Shown here: piece by piece, positions 36,501 to 48,990 of the stretch
Layout of the letters: each line of letters opens with the position of its first letter
Numbering within the stretch: position 1 is the stretch's first letter
Assembly: GCF_000499845.2 (NCBI RefSeq)
Contig: NC_023755.2
Span: 37,460,023-37,524,022, forward strand
Direction of reading: 5' to 3'
Source: Phaseolus vulgaris
Taxonomy: Eukaryota; Streptophyta; Magnoliopsida; Fabales; Fabaceae
Length of the DNA stretch: 64,000 bases
Notes under the pieces: model-generated
The model's input: only the letters and a program-made list of their open reading frames with translations
What the model was told of the DNA's origin: nothing
Database searches by the model: none
Program-made: the position numbers and the translations under genes

Positions 36501-39500
36501 ATAGTAAGCCCTTTCCTGGGCTTGACTTTGAGTAGTAAAGAATTCTATCAATGCATGTGTCATTTCTTGAATCATGCATAATTGGCTCACAACACTAACT
36601 GCATGCACAATGGCTGGTCTTGTAAGTGATAGATAAATAAGGGGTTTTCTATCGATGTCTAACATTGGGTGGGTCATTTCTACAGAAGAACCCTCTTCAT
36701 TTACAATTCTATGATTATGTTCAATAGGAACGACTGAAGTTTTACATCCCAACTTATTTGTTTCTTTGAGGATATCAAGTAAATCATTTCTTTGGGAGAT
36801 AAAAATTGCACATTTGGAATAAGCAACCTCTATTCCAAGGAAATACTTGAGTTTTTTCATATCCTTCATTTCAAATTAGGTTGTCAAATTTTCCTATTGA
36901 GCCAATTTCTCTTTTTCTTCATCTGCTGCTATAATCATATTGTCGACATAGACCAACAGTATGGTGAGTTTACTTGTAAGAGGATGCTTTATAAATAAAG
37001 TATGATTTCCTTGGCTTTGCTTGCATGCATACAAAGGAAACCATTGCTTTTGTAAATCTCTCAAACCAATGTCTTGGAGATTGTTTAAGACCATATAAGG
37101 CCTTCTTTAGGAGGCATACCTTGTTCCTTCCACTATAAGTTTCAAATCCAAGAACAATCTCCATGTACACTTTTTTCAAGGCTCCACAAAGACATTCTCC
37201 ACATTCAACTAGTGTAAGTTCCAACAAAATAAGTTGCAAAAGCAAGAACTCAAACTAAATTCATATTTTCCACTAGAGTAAATGCTCCTAATGGTCAATT
37301 CCATAAGTTTGAGTGTATCCCTTTGTCACAAATATGGCTTAGTTATTTGTCTATTGTCTCATCTACCTTATATTTCACTGTAAATATCCATTTCACCCTA
37401 TAGTCCTTTTGTCTCTTGGTTTGTTAACAATCTCCCATATTGAGTTTCTTTCTAATGCATTAATATCCTCTCATGGCCTCAGTCCAATGTTCACTTTCAT
37501 GGCTTCTTGGATAGAGATAGGAATTTTTGGGCCATCAATGGTAGCAATAAAGCTTTGATGTTTATTGGAGACAGTTATGCATACAAAATAATGGCTTTAG
37601 AAAATAGGCATGTATAAAAAACTGTAGGATTATGTGTAGAAAATAATTGTTGGTAGTTAGCTCTATATAGAGAGCGGCACAGGTGGCATTTATGTGTGGA
37701 AAATAACTGCTGGCACTTATGTATTAGGTAAATATATCCGGTTGAAGATTTGTAATTAGGAAAAATGAAGTTAATTCGAGAACAAAGAATACTCTCTGTC
37801 GGAGACTTTTGTCTCTGGAACAGCATGTGCATTGCTGTATCTACATGATTGGAGACTATTGTGACTAGGATAGCAAGTAGATTGCTGTGATTTCAGTTTT
37901 CATATTATATTTTATTAATTTCCCTAATTGGTGTTTTATCAGACTCCAAAAGCTTCTTTCAGATAAGTCTTGGAGAAAAGTTATAAACTCTAAGCAGATT
38001 TGTCAACAAAAGCAATTTAAAGTATAATTCACAGAGCTTCATAGATTACTACAGAAACTACAAGGCTTTCCTGATGCTATAAATATCATATCTGCAGCTA
38101 ACCTGAAGACATGTTAGTATGAGGCTTCGATTATGTGCCAGGTGAACAAGTTTGTTAATAATTCGAGTAATATGCCCAATGTTCCCTGCCCGTGGCGCCT
38201 GTTTTCCAGCAGCAAGCACTGTTGGCTGCAAAATAAAACAATTTAGTAAGGCAGTTCTAATGGACTTGGCATCAACGTAGAGATGATTGACTATGCACTT
38301 CATATAGGTTCTATCAAACATTGAAGAAAATGAAAACATCCAATATATCGATTCAAAGCATTTAAGCATCCACTTACCATAGTTTTGTCAGCAGATAGAA
38401 TAGCATGTTTGTCTGCTTGGAGAAATCTTCCAATTAAGTCACACTCCCGAAGAAGATGATCAACAATGGCATCAGATTTACTCTCCAAACATGATAATAT
38501 GATACTTTCTACATGATGGTGTAATGAGTTATTATATGGATACCTGTATTAGCAAGGCATGCTCAAATTAGTTCAAAAAAGGTTGGCAGTAAAGATAGGC
38601 AATAATTCTATATCTACAAATTTTTAAAAAAAATGAAAGGTTTCTCTAAACATCTTCGTGTATATTTGGTTTGGCATTTGGAGCACAGGATCCACGTTTC
38701 AGATGTGAAAAATGGGATCCATTCAAAGTACCTTCAGCTTGGATGTGGATCATGGATCCACATTGACTGATCTGACACAACTAAACATGCACTACATAAA
38801 ACAAAAGTAGTAGTTGCTTACTCAAAAAAAAGGTCAATGACTCGTTGAATGGTTCCTGAATTGACCATGTCTTTTTCTGCCACTTCATTTCCAGTTTTCA
38901 GAAGGACAGCAATGAACTCAACAATCTAAAATAAATTGCAGAAAGGTCAGAAAATTAAATATATTCAAAATTCATATTAGAAATACCTTGCATAAGAATA
39001 GAACAATTGCATAAACAGTTTTGAAATAGACAGCAAAGATAATTTTTGGAACAAGAAATCAACATTGACTGGCCAGACCACTAACCTAGTTAAGGGATTA
39101 CTAAAGTATCCATATTTTCATCAAGGTACCTTATCAAACATTCATTACCTCCTTGTTATATTAAACAAATTCGCAAACATTTATGATCAAATCAGCAGCC
39201 AACAAATGTTGGACAATTCACCCTAGGTATGGGTAATAGCAACTACCCTATAATTGGTTGAGAGAGCAATAAAAACTAACCTTCAATCGATGCTTCCCAA
39301 GTGGAGGTCTTAATTCTCCATATGTAGTAGGCAACACTTTTTCATCCGATGATACATTCAAAAGCGTAAGCAATTCACCTGCAGACAAACAAAAAACAAT
39401 CTTACACATGATTTGATATGAATACTTTATCATAATTTGACCAATTTGTTTGTACCAAACAAAACATAGTGACAACATCTTTTAAAGCTTCAATAATGAA

Positions 39501-42500
39501 AACAGTTATAAAACTAACTTCAAAATTAAAAAACCTCTAACCTTTTTTTAAAAAAATTGCAGCATCTTATTATGTTACAAAACATTCAGAATAACAATAC
39601 AACTGAATTAAATCCACAATGAAACTTCAAAATTTAAAAACCTTAACCTTTTTTAAGAATAGTTGCAGCATCTTATTTTGTTACACAACATTCAGAATAA
39701 CAATACAACTAAACCAAATCCATGATGATGAACACGGGTAAAAACACAACAAATTGGACTTACCGAGTTTAGGTAGCATTGCACCGATAGTGTCTGGGTT
39801 TACAGGAATTGGTGGCTCATACATGTGTTGACTTCGAAAAGAATGAAAAAGGGGAGATGATATAGCAGATCTTTTGGGATCCAACAACGAAACACACACT
39901 GAAAGTGAATTCACAAGGCTAGACTTTGACTGTGAATCTTCCAGTGCATGATCCAATATTTTGGCAACATGACTGCAAGTATAAAATGTATATAATAATT
40001 ATATCAGAATCACATATTAGAGGGGAGGATATACATATATATAATCATTTAATTCAATTATTAGAGGAAAATATCATAAAATCATGCAATACAAACCTTG
40101 GGCTTGAAAGTTTAATTGCTAGAGTAGACGAGGGATTTCTAGTTATTGTGCACAATGTTTCAGCAGCATTGGCATGAACTTCAGGAGGACTCTGGTTTAA
40201 ATAGGAGAGCAAAATTTGTGAGATAATTTGCAACAAAATATAAGGTGATTAAAATCCTACAAATTCAAACATCAAAACAAAAATTGAATACTAAATTGAG
40301 CTTTTCATTAATTACATCTTCTATGTACCAGAAAACAAACTTTGGGAGCAAACACAACACCACTACTAGCAATCATAGAGTGATCAGTGTCAGGCTTGTG
40401 GATTAGAAAATCCCCAAAAATCAAAGAATGTATGTAGCTACATTCAATCTCATTTAACGGTCTGAAAAGGCATAGAGCTAAGTGCATAAGCATCACACAG
40501 CAAACAAGTAAAAGCTGGCTAAGGGAACATAAACCTGGATAAATGCTTTACTTACAGATGGACTCAATTTATCAATAATCATCTCAAGCAAGTTGCTCTC
40601 AGCTAACCATTGCATCACATCTATAAAATTGTGATACACATGGTCATCAGCACCTACTAATCGAACCAAAACCTGTCAAAAGAACTTATCTCAGAATCCA
40701 TTCTAGCACATCAGCAAGATCTCAGAATTGTCATAAATACAACCAAAGTGGTAAAAGTTTACCTCCATAATGGATGTAATTCCTATCAAATCAACCAGTT
40801 GACGGAAAACATTCTGATGGGCCTGTAGAAATTATGTTGAACCATGAATGAATAATTTCACAAGGAAACCATAGCGTGCAACATGCACAACAAACTAATA
40901 GACTAGAAACTGTTTAATATAAAGGTTATGTAATTCCTATCAAATCAACCAGCTGACGGAAAACGTTCTGATGGGCCTGTAGAAATTATGTTGAACCATG
41001 AACTAAAGATTTCACAAAGAGACTATACCATCCAACATGCACACCAAACTATTGAACAGACTAGAAACTGTTTAATTCCAGATATAATAGGGATTAGATT
41101 TAAAAATCAATCAAGCTTTTTTTTTCCTCCCTAAAATTGAATAAGCTATCTACCACTGTACTTCAAAAGCACAATGTTTTACTTACTTGAACATAATTCA
41201 TCAGTGGAACTGTCTTTCGAATCATTAGGCAAACAACAACCTGTAAAATGGCATAGAAATGAGTATCATGCAAGTCAGATAGGCCACATTGACAAAAATG
41301 TCATGCAAACAAAAATAGAATCTTTATATATACCTTACTAAAGTAGCCTGCTAACAAGGCACTATGTGAGCGAGTAGGCTCCAAAAAGGAGAATAATAAG
41401 TTCATCAGCTGAAATTACAAGAATGCGAAGGGAAAATCAATAAAGGGAAATGACTTGAAGCTAAAAAATAAGTTCACAAAGAAGATGAAGTGTAGACCTC
41501 TTTGTCATCAACCAAGGTCTTCAAAATGACATCAATTTCACATGTAAAAATCTCGCAGGCAATGAATGGAAACCTAAATTACAAACAGAGATGGTTTCAA
41601 TGAAGTTGAAACATTAAAAGAGTTCTTTTGTAGCAAATTTTCAGTAACAGCTGCATACTTGAAGGCTCGTTTATTTTCAGCATCTTCTGGTGGTTCTTCA
41701 ATAATGTACCGTAACAGTTGCTCAACTTGAGTTTGATCTCTCAAACTAAAATGGAAAAAGTAGCGAATTATCAATTATATTTGGTTGAAACAACATGTAA
41801 TCGCCTGTCCAGCCTGTGCTTTATGTATTTGCATCAAAAATAGAAATTGGACAATTCAAATATATATGTGTGTGTGCATGAAATTCAGATTCTTTGTCTG
41901 GAGAATGAAAAAACTGAATCGACTCAAATTAAACAGACACATACAAGTTGATAAGGCGACTGTTTAAGGCCTTGCATTCCTGGATCACTTCCTCTTCATC
42001 CAGAAGCTCTTCCAAAGTGAAATTTTCCTTGTCTAATATTGCCTCCACCTGCGTAACACCATCACATAAAAATGAACTTCAACAGTAACAAAGAAGCACA
42101 CATAGAGAACACGAGAAACTAAGTATGCATGTTTTAAGCTACTTAGGGACTTTAATTGTCAATTCAGTTGCCCTCTTAAAATTTTCAGCCATCAAGCATG
42201 GCATTCAATCTACAATTCCACTGTAAGCATGCAACATATACGGAATTGTAAAAAGAAACACTGTAGTCTCAACAGTAAACCAACTTGTCATGAACTGATA
42301 GACACTTTGAATTCAAATCTATCGAAAAGCTAAGAGAAAAAATTTCTAGAAGAATCGTGTGGCCTCTTTTTCACAAATTCACACTAATTTGTGTTTGCTT
42401 TGACTAAAGCTCGAGTGTTTTCCATTGGTTAACATGCACATAATAACATCCTACAGCAGACAGCCTGCAAATTCAAAATACCCGCAGCTGAAAAAAAACC

Positions 42501-42965
42501 AAGACGTAATTCCAGAGAAAAAAAATGTTAATTAATTAGCATGCTAAAACACATCAACTGCCTCTGATTGAGATCCTCCTAATAAAGTGAACCACTGGAG
42601 TAGATTCAATAAAAACAAACAGCAGATTGAAAAAATAAAGTTAAAAACAAGCAACGAGCATGCTACAAGTTGCTGTATATAATAAATTTAAAAGAGCGGA
42701 AACTGAGAACAGCGAAAATCGATCCGGAAAATGGAACTAATCAGTAACGCAGTGAAATAAGAACTAGTTAATTGGTAATTAGAAAGAGAAAGTGATGGTT
42801 AAAAGATAACATTGGAATGGTTGAATGAAACTAAGTGACGCTTAAATTATGGAGGGAGAGAGAGAGAGAAGAATTGAAACTCAGTTTAAATGCAGGAGAA
42901 TTGGCGCGATTAAAGTGGAAACTCACGGGAGAGGAAGCAGAGAGAGAAGCAAGCTTCCAAAACAT
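33578..42965 (-). CDS. SAPS-domain protein (SIT4/PP6 phosphatase-associated)
   Basis: Nineteen coding exons: 42965-42927, 42048-41945, 41745-41659, 41573-41498, 41408-41334, 41240-41187, 40822-40763, 40672-40556, 40191-40097, 39972-39764, 39378-39281, 38925-38822, 38543-38378, 38225-38103, 35682-35600, 35244-35103, 35007-34978, 34843-34773, 34403-33578. Every junction keeps phase with GT/AG ends, giving 852 aa. It starts MFWKLASLSASSP and continues with family hallmarks EELLDEEEVIQECKALNSRL, VEQLLRYIIEEPPEDAE, FPFIACEIFTCEIDVILKTL, RDYDVAALANNLSQAFRYKI and the C-terminal DANYWRVDQEVAVLE. SAPS proteins are regulatory subunits of Sit4/PP6-type Ser/Thr phosphatases; in Arabidopsis such proteins join the FyPP-type catalytic subunit that dephosphorylates PIN carriers. 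The C-terminal third is acidic and Ser/Asn/Gly-rich. The intron between exons 14 and 15 holds a dead copia fragment; two other introns carry tandem duplications. Confidence 0.95.
36360..37560 (-). pseudogene. Copia reverse transcriptase/RNase H fragment inside the SAPS gene
   Basis: Broken frames on the minus strand read, from high to low coordinates, a KW.FTVKY-type block (about 37390), YGLKQSPRHWFERF (about 37070), a DMIIAAD block (about 36930), MKKLKYFLGIEVAYS (about 36850), SLTRPAIVHAVSVVSQL (about 36610) and VTWRSKK (about 36370). This is the order of a Ty1/copia reverse transcriptase and RNase H. Stops and frameshifts are frequent and no LTRs are evident. It lies in the 2.4-kb intron between SAPS exons 14 and 15, in the same orientation as the gene, and is spliced out by the model. 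Confidence 0.85.
39517..39726. repeat. 105-bp tandem duplication in a SAPS intron
   Basis: 39517-39621 and 39622-39726 are imperfect direct copies, sharing AACTTCAAAATT, TTGCAGCATCTTATT, TGTTACA and ACATTCAGAATAACAATACA. They lie in the intron between exons 10 and 11. The second copy abuts the exon 10 donor region without touching it. Confidence 0.85.
40774..41076. repeat. Tandem duplication containing part of SAPS exon 7
   Basis: Copy A (about 40774-40918) includes most of exon 7 and its splice acceptor. Copy B (about 40928-41076) repeats it at a 154-base offset with roughly 90% identity. Copy B carries the same acceptor and 48 bases of exon 7 coding sequence with only two differences, both synonymous (AAT/AAC and CAA/CAG). 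After those 16 codons it reads TAA at 40928-40926 on the minus strand. It lies between exon 6 and the true exon 7. Confidence 0.9.
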
Positions 42966-43138
42966 GAAGGTGGCCGGATCTAGGTCTAAACCCTAATTTT
43001 GTGGGAGAGAGATCGAAAAGCAACCACGCCGTGAAGATCGATAGAAGAGAGAAAAGAGAGAAAGGAGAGACAGAGAGAGAAAGAATGCCCCCAAAATAAT
43101 CGCTAGCGCTAAAGTACAAACCATGGAACTACGGAATT

Positions 43139-43157
43139 GCCACACACACACACACCA
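43139..43157. repeat. (CA)n microsatellite
   Basis: A short CA run just upstream of the SAPS gene's 5' end (which lies to its left), possibly in the promoter. Confidence 0.85.
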
Positions 43158-43159
43158 CC

Positions 43160-45239
43160 TATCGCACGCTTCATAATGCTTACTCCATTTTTTTTATTCT
43201 TTTATTATTTTAAACCAATCCCATGCATGGCCATCGCATGCATCAGCCTCATGCTACATACATGTCATGGCCATTTATATAATATATATCATCACGGCCA
43301 CGCGGTCCACACTCCGTCAACTCAATTTGAATTTCAACTGAAAACATAGGATCAACGTTACGTCGCCGTTTATTCTGCCATTCAAATTAAAGCACACTCT
43401 TCTTGGAATTAAATGTTAAATTATTGTGGAAATTGAACACCTATCTACCCTTTCATTTCAAGGGGCAAACACTATGCTGAATATCTGAAACTTTTATGTT
43501 TAATTGTTTTAATTAATTAAGTCAGTGTGCATAGCATTGTTAGTTGAGAATTCATTACAACATTTAAGCAAATGATTAATGTATTTTGACTGTAAAATAA
43601 TATAAAAACCAATTTAAACTTATATTTATCTAATATTTCATTTAATTCAACATTAAAAAAGCTACCTCTCGCATGCACCAACTATTTATTTCTTCAATTC
43701 TCAAATTCAATTTCAACTTAGGCTTAATATAGTTAAATTGAAGAAAAGTAATACTCATGTGCACATTAAGACAACCCTATAGAAAAGTTTGAGGAACACC
43801 AAAATTTCAAAGACGTAGAACAACATCAATAAAGGCAACAAAACTTTAAATCAATAATAACTATAATTGAAAGAATATTTTTCTCAACTATCGAAACCAA
43901 CATTAATGTCTAACCTAAGCATAAAGAAGAATAACAAGATTTTCTGAAGAAGAAGAAACACTTACTGATATAACTTATGTTTGATTAGGAACAATCCTAA
44001 ATCCAAAAGCTACTAAAGAGTAGAATCAGATCTTGAAAATGATAAGAAAAGAAAAAAGTAAGAAACATTAAAGAGAGAAAAAAACAATTACATGCAAAAA
44101 AAATCCAAAGTTGAAAAGAGGAAAAATAATTAAATTTTTATGTGCATTCTTACTTTTATTATTCATAGTGTATGAAAATTAAGACAGTAAATATGTTAAT
44201 GATGAGAAAAATAATAATTAAAACAAATAAAAATAAATAAATTAATAAAAGTGTTTAAAAATAAAATAGAAAAGTACGTTGAGTTAGCGTTAAGAATAAT
44301 TGGAAAGTTATAGATTTATGAAGAAAAAAAAATCTCGTTAATTAAATTAACTACTTTTGATTTAACTTTAAATAATTATTTAATCGTGTCTTATAAAAGA
44401 AAGAAAGTATGTAATAATAAAAATAACGATCCTAAGATTTGTGTATATACAGACATAGGCAAACGGAGTCTCTTTTTTATTAAGAAAATAAACATAGAAA
44501 TTTTATTATCAAAAATATTATTAAGACATCTTAAGTGTGATTTTCAATGTATTTTTAACATGAATCTTAATCAAAAAAATTCTGGTTCTATATTTTTTTT
44601 ACAATATTCAGATAATAGTATTACTTATATAAAAAAATTATTTTAACTCATTATAAAAAAAAAATCTCCTGTTATCAATCCAATACAGTGTCACAGACAT
44701 ATGAAAAAACTATTCAAACTTAAACATTTTCGCTTATCTAAATAAATTGAAATTCAAGGTTGAACCAATTTTTTTATTTTATTATAACTTAATTATTTTC
44801 TAGCATTTCCCTTTAATTATTTTTGTTAACTTATAATTCAATATTTCGTCAATAACCCCATATCAAAACTATAGTATAATTTTTACATTCATAATCTATT
44901 GTACAAAAAATAATACCCTTATGCCACTGAAAAAAAAAATAAAAACACGTTTTATTGCATAAAAATAAAATAATAGGCATGTTCACCAGTTAAAGCATCA
45001 GTCAGTCAAATAGTGACACGTGTAGAATGATGCTAAGTGTGATGATAAATAGGAAGGAGAAAGCTCAATTATACCTCATCTGATACATGGTCATGTATGG
45101 GATGCATCATGCTTGTTTCAGGTATAATAAAAAAAAATTGTTACCAGTATTGTCCTAAAAAATCAATGCTAAAAAAATTAATATTTTTTAAAATGGCATC
45201 ACTTTCAATATTTTTTTTAATTATAGGAATTGGGTTAAT
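43160..45239. other. AT-rich intergenic region
   Basis: No gene is supported. The 5' flank of the SAPS gene, including CATGCATGG words (about 43222-43245), occupies the first few hundred bases. The 86-codon frame at 44386-44646 is Lys/Asn/Ile-rich and appears to be chance in AT-rich DNA. Confidence 0.5.
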
Positions 45240-45660
45240 AGAGGTTATTTAGTGGAGGTTAATATAACCTTAGGAATTGATTTAATTAATGGAGGTTTTT
45301 TCTAAAACCTCAACAAAATAACAGAGATTTTTTAACCTTAGTTAAATTCCAAATATTTATTCTAAAACTTTAGTAAAATAACATAGGTTTTTTTAACCTT
45401 TATTAATTTCCAAAGGTTTATTTTAAAACCTCCGCAAAATAACGAAGGTTTTTTTAACCTTTGTTAATTTTCAAAGGTTTATTTTAAAACCTCCACAAAA
45501 TAATGAAGGTTTTTTTAACCTTCGTTAATTTTCAAAGGTTTATTTTAAAACCTTCGTTAAATTCTAAATATTTATTCTAAAATCTCATCAAAATAATAGA
45601 GTTTTTTAATTTTTTTTAAGTGTCAAAAGTTTATTGTAAAACATCAATAAAATATTTTAT
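45240..45660. repeat. 61-bp minisatellite array
   Basis: Six to seven degenerate copies of a unit of about 61 bases, with phrases AAAACCTCCGCAAAATAACG, AAGGTTTTTTTAACCTTTG and TTAATTTTCAAAGGTTTATT. Starts of the CCTC word fall at about 45308, 45368, 45429, 45490 and later. Each unit contains internal inverted words (AAGGTT...AACCTT), so single strands could fold. It lies about 700 bases from a CACTA-type terminus and may be the subterminal repeat region of that element. Confidence 0.85.
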
Positions 45661-45954
45661 ATTTTCTCAATTCTTAATAAATAGATATAATTAATTTTTT
45701 AGTGAGTTTAGCCTAAACTGGTATACATATTTAAATATGCTTTGAACTTAGGTCTTAGAGGTTGATTCATTAATTGAAGTTAGAAGGCACTTCATTAATT
45801 GAAATTATTATTCAATTCTTAAAGATTGTTTTTATGAATTTCAATAAGTAAAAATAAGTTGTATGTGAAGTGACATTAACTTATTACATATATACATCAT
45901 CATAATTTATTTTTTGGTTACATTTGCAGTATCAAATTTTGAAGAATCAGACAC

Positions 45955-46185
45955 TAGAAACTATTCATTATAATAATATTTATAATAATAATAATATTTA
46001 TAATAATAATAATATTTATAATAATATTAATAATAATATTAATAATAATATTTATAATAATATTTATAATAATATTAATAAATATTAATAATATGAATAA
46101 TATTATTAATATTAATAATATTATAAATATGAATATAATATTAATTATAATAATAATATTAATAATAATGTTAATATAATATTAA
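45955..46185. repeat. (AAT)n-rich microsatellite
   Basis: More than 200 bases of ATAATAATATT and related permutations with no G or C over long runs. Confidence 0.9.
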
Positions 46186-46244
46186 TATGTATAAATTATG
46201 TTAATAATAATAAGTAAAATAAAAATGATGATATGACAAAAAAA

Positions 46245-46350
46245 TTTCTCTGGTCTAGTGGTTAACCCTTTCTTAACTATTGGAAGGAGTGGGTTCTTGA
46301 TTGATGTGCTTTAGAAATAAACCCTGTTAAAACCATTTTTTCTTGTAGTG
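46245..46350 (-). mobile_element. CACTA-type transposon terminus
   Basis: Read on the minus strand, the segment begins at 46350 with CACTACAAGAAAAAATGG, the canonical terminus of plant CACTA (En/Spm-like) elements, followed by TTTTAACAGGG. Further inside is GTTAACCACTAGACCAG. The candidate 3-bp target is TAT (46351-46353). No matching opposite end was found to the left, so the element is truncated, or its other end is too decayed to see. Confidence 0.6.
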
Positions 46351-46353
46351 TAT

Positions 46354-48439
46354 GTTACTATTTTAATTTTTGCAATATACAAAAATAAATATTTATTTCA
46401 AACAATAAATAAATATTTTAAATTTAGAATAAATCATTTATGTCCCGGTATAAACTTTTTTTGACTATATTAATAATTTCAAAAAATGGTAAAATTTAAT
46501 TTAGAAACGATGATAAAAAGTAAGTTTTTAAGAAATAAGATATTAGTAAAAACATTTAAAAGTGTTCTCAATAAGAAAAAATTACTAAAAAAAACTTATA
46601 GATGCTCTAACTCAATATAGTTATTCGTATATATACTTTTTATTTTCCGTTTATCTGAATGTATCATTCTTTGTTTCTAAATCAAATATAATTGTTTTCT
46701 TAAAAATGTAAATTGAAATTATAACTTATATTTTTAAAGACGTGTTATAAAATTTAATTATAAACCTTTTTACATGTAAATGAAGATATTTAGTGGTGAG
46801 CTTTTTTAGGAGCTAGTATTCAATAAGATTTTTTTTTTCAATGAAAAATATTTTTAGATTTTGTTTTCTTAACCTCTTATTATTTTCAATCTATCATTAA
46901 ATTTCAATGTTTTCCTGAAATAAATTATCAATGTTTTTTTATCATAGTGCCAAAATATAATTTATGTGTTGAAAAAAATTATTTATTCTAATATAATTTA
47001 TACATTCAAAAAATATTTATTTATTGTAAATTTTTAGAGACATAAAATAAAAAGTTAGTTCCTACATTATAGTACTAAAATACTAATATAGATTATACAC
47101 TAAAAATAATTATTATGAATTTTAATTTTATAAAAAGTATTTATATTTTATAATATAATACTAAAATACTTGCTGCTAAATAAAATAAGTGTCGGATAAT
47201 GAGCAGAAAAGGATTTGTCTTAACACCTATTTCACTTGATTTTTGTTTTATATATTCATTTTCTTTTGTACACACGAGTTTCCCTCTTTATACCTCTTTA
47301 ATTAATTTTTTTTTAATATATATTAAAACTTTTCCTCTATCTTTAATTTTTTTTTTCTTTATGTAAAATATGGCATAGAGAAAAGTACATTTGCTTAGCT
47401 GGGCCAGTAATTCGGATTGAAAAAGCACTAACAAAAGCTTATGGGTAATTATGATTTTAATTTGATTTAACGAAACAAAGTGCCAAAGTTTAGGTCAGTT
47501 ATCATTAGTTCTGCTTAATTTCGTGATGACATGTGATTTAAGTCTTTAAATTGTAGTTATTTAAAAATAGTAATTAAATTTAATCAATGTTAAGAAATTA
47601 TTAGTTTCTAGACTTGCTTTTGGGCTTTAACTTGTTTGAGACTAAGAATGAATATTATATATAGATAGTGGGAGCTCAAAGGGTAATTTTTAAGTATGTC
47701 ATCGTTACAAAAAAATTAAAAAATCAAATGATAATTTATTAGTATTTTTTTTTTGGTCATAATTTCTATAATTTTTTATACTTTATGGTCCATCGTGACA
47801 TAATTAAAGACTTACTTAAATGGACACGACTAAATTTCTATTTATCTTGTGTGGGAATGAGTTAATATGAGCAAAGAATATATAGAACTTTGGTCATGTT
47901 ATTAAAATAATTAAATCTTTTTTAAAATTTATTTAATTGGTTAATTGTATCAAATTTGAGATGTCTTATTATACACTATCTCATTATTATTTTATCAAAT
48001 CATTTTTCTAACTCAAAAAGTGAATGACGAAATATACATGCAAAGTGAGTCCTTTGATGTGATTTCAATATTTGACATTATTTGCATACCATCGTACTGA
48101 TTTTCTAATTTTATAATTTTAATTGTCACTTTTGGTATAAAAATGTTGGAATTCTAATTTCATTCCACTGTTTTTTATCACATAACTTGACAGAATGTTC
48201 GTAAAAATCATAACATTACTTAGTTATTGTCCAAAACTTTGAACATGAAGTACACTATTAATTGGAAATAAACCAAAGAAAAATACGACTATTAGAAGTA
48301 AATGGAAGGAGTTTTGTTCTCACCTGGCTTCTAGAAATGTGAGAAGATTGTGTGAGAAGCTACCAAACAATAGTGTAAAAGTTTACAAGGAATAGGAACT
48401 TTTGGTGCAAAGTGTTTGATGTTTATAACTATGATTTTA
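46354..48439. other. AT-rich intergenic region
   Basis: Nothing supportable is seen in this stretch; it has long A/T runs and no convincing reading frame. Confidence 0.5.
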
Positions 48440-48990
48440 ATTTAATTTGATTAAAGTGGAAGAATATTTTTTTGGGCAAATTTATGTTAATATTGTTATG
48501 TTTGGAAAATATATTGGCATATGTTTATGGTAAATGTATTTATTTATGTACCGATCAGCATGTCGATCTCTCTCTCGATTTGAATCTTATTCGACCGCTT
48601 GATCAATCAATTTGTAACTCTCGATTTTTTGGCTTTTTTATTATGAAAAAATGTGAACAAATATTGAGAAACACTTATTGTGGATAAGATCACATGTGAA
48701 TTCATTTTACAAATTAAATCATCAAATAATACAACAATATGGACCAATGAAAATATTCAAGTCCAAATGAAAGTCCAACATTTTTCATGATCCACTACGA
48801 AGCCCAACATGAATATGTATAAATAGATGTCTAAGGGATAAGTAAAATGTATGTGAAATAATATTAGTGACTAACTTGAATATATAAAACTTACTTTAAC
48901 GTTAAAATATTTTTATAGGTACACTCCTCCATTGACAAATACGCATTGATCGAAAGATCGATAACACTCTGAGTCGAATATAATATGTAG
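48440..48990 (+). mobile_element. LTR-like remnant related to 26244-26660
   Basis: Words GATCTCTCTCTCGATTTG and GACCGCTTGATCAATCAA are followed, after a stretch with TATAAATAGATG, by a CTAACTTGAATAT...GGTACACTCCTCC end that parallels the LTR-like end at 26580-26640. There is no coding sequence. The limits are approximate and the assignment is by resemblance only. Confidence 0.3.

Noticed and set aside
43081..43124. uORF in the SAPS 5' region starting at ATG 43124 on the minus strand
   Set aside because: It is visible, but the position of the transcription start is unknown and its composition reflects a CT-rich leader.
44386..44646. 86-codon frame rich in Lys, Asn and Ile
   Set aside because: Composition follows the AT-rich background; no domain and no gene structure.
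46252..46290. GGTCTAGTGGTTAACCC as a tRNA-like A-box
   Set aside because: There is no matching B-box, acceptor stem or anticodon arm; the phrase is part of a transposon end.
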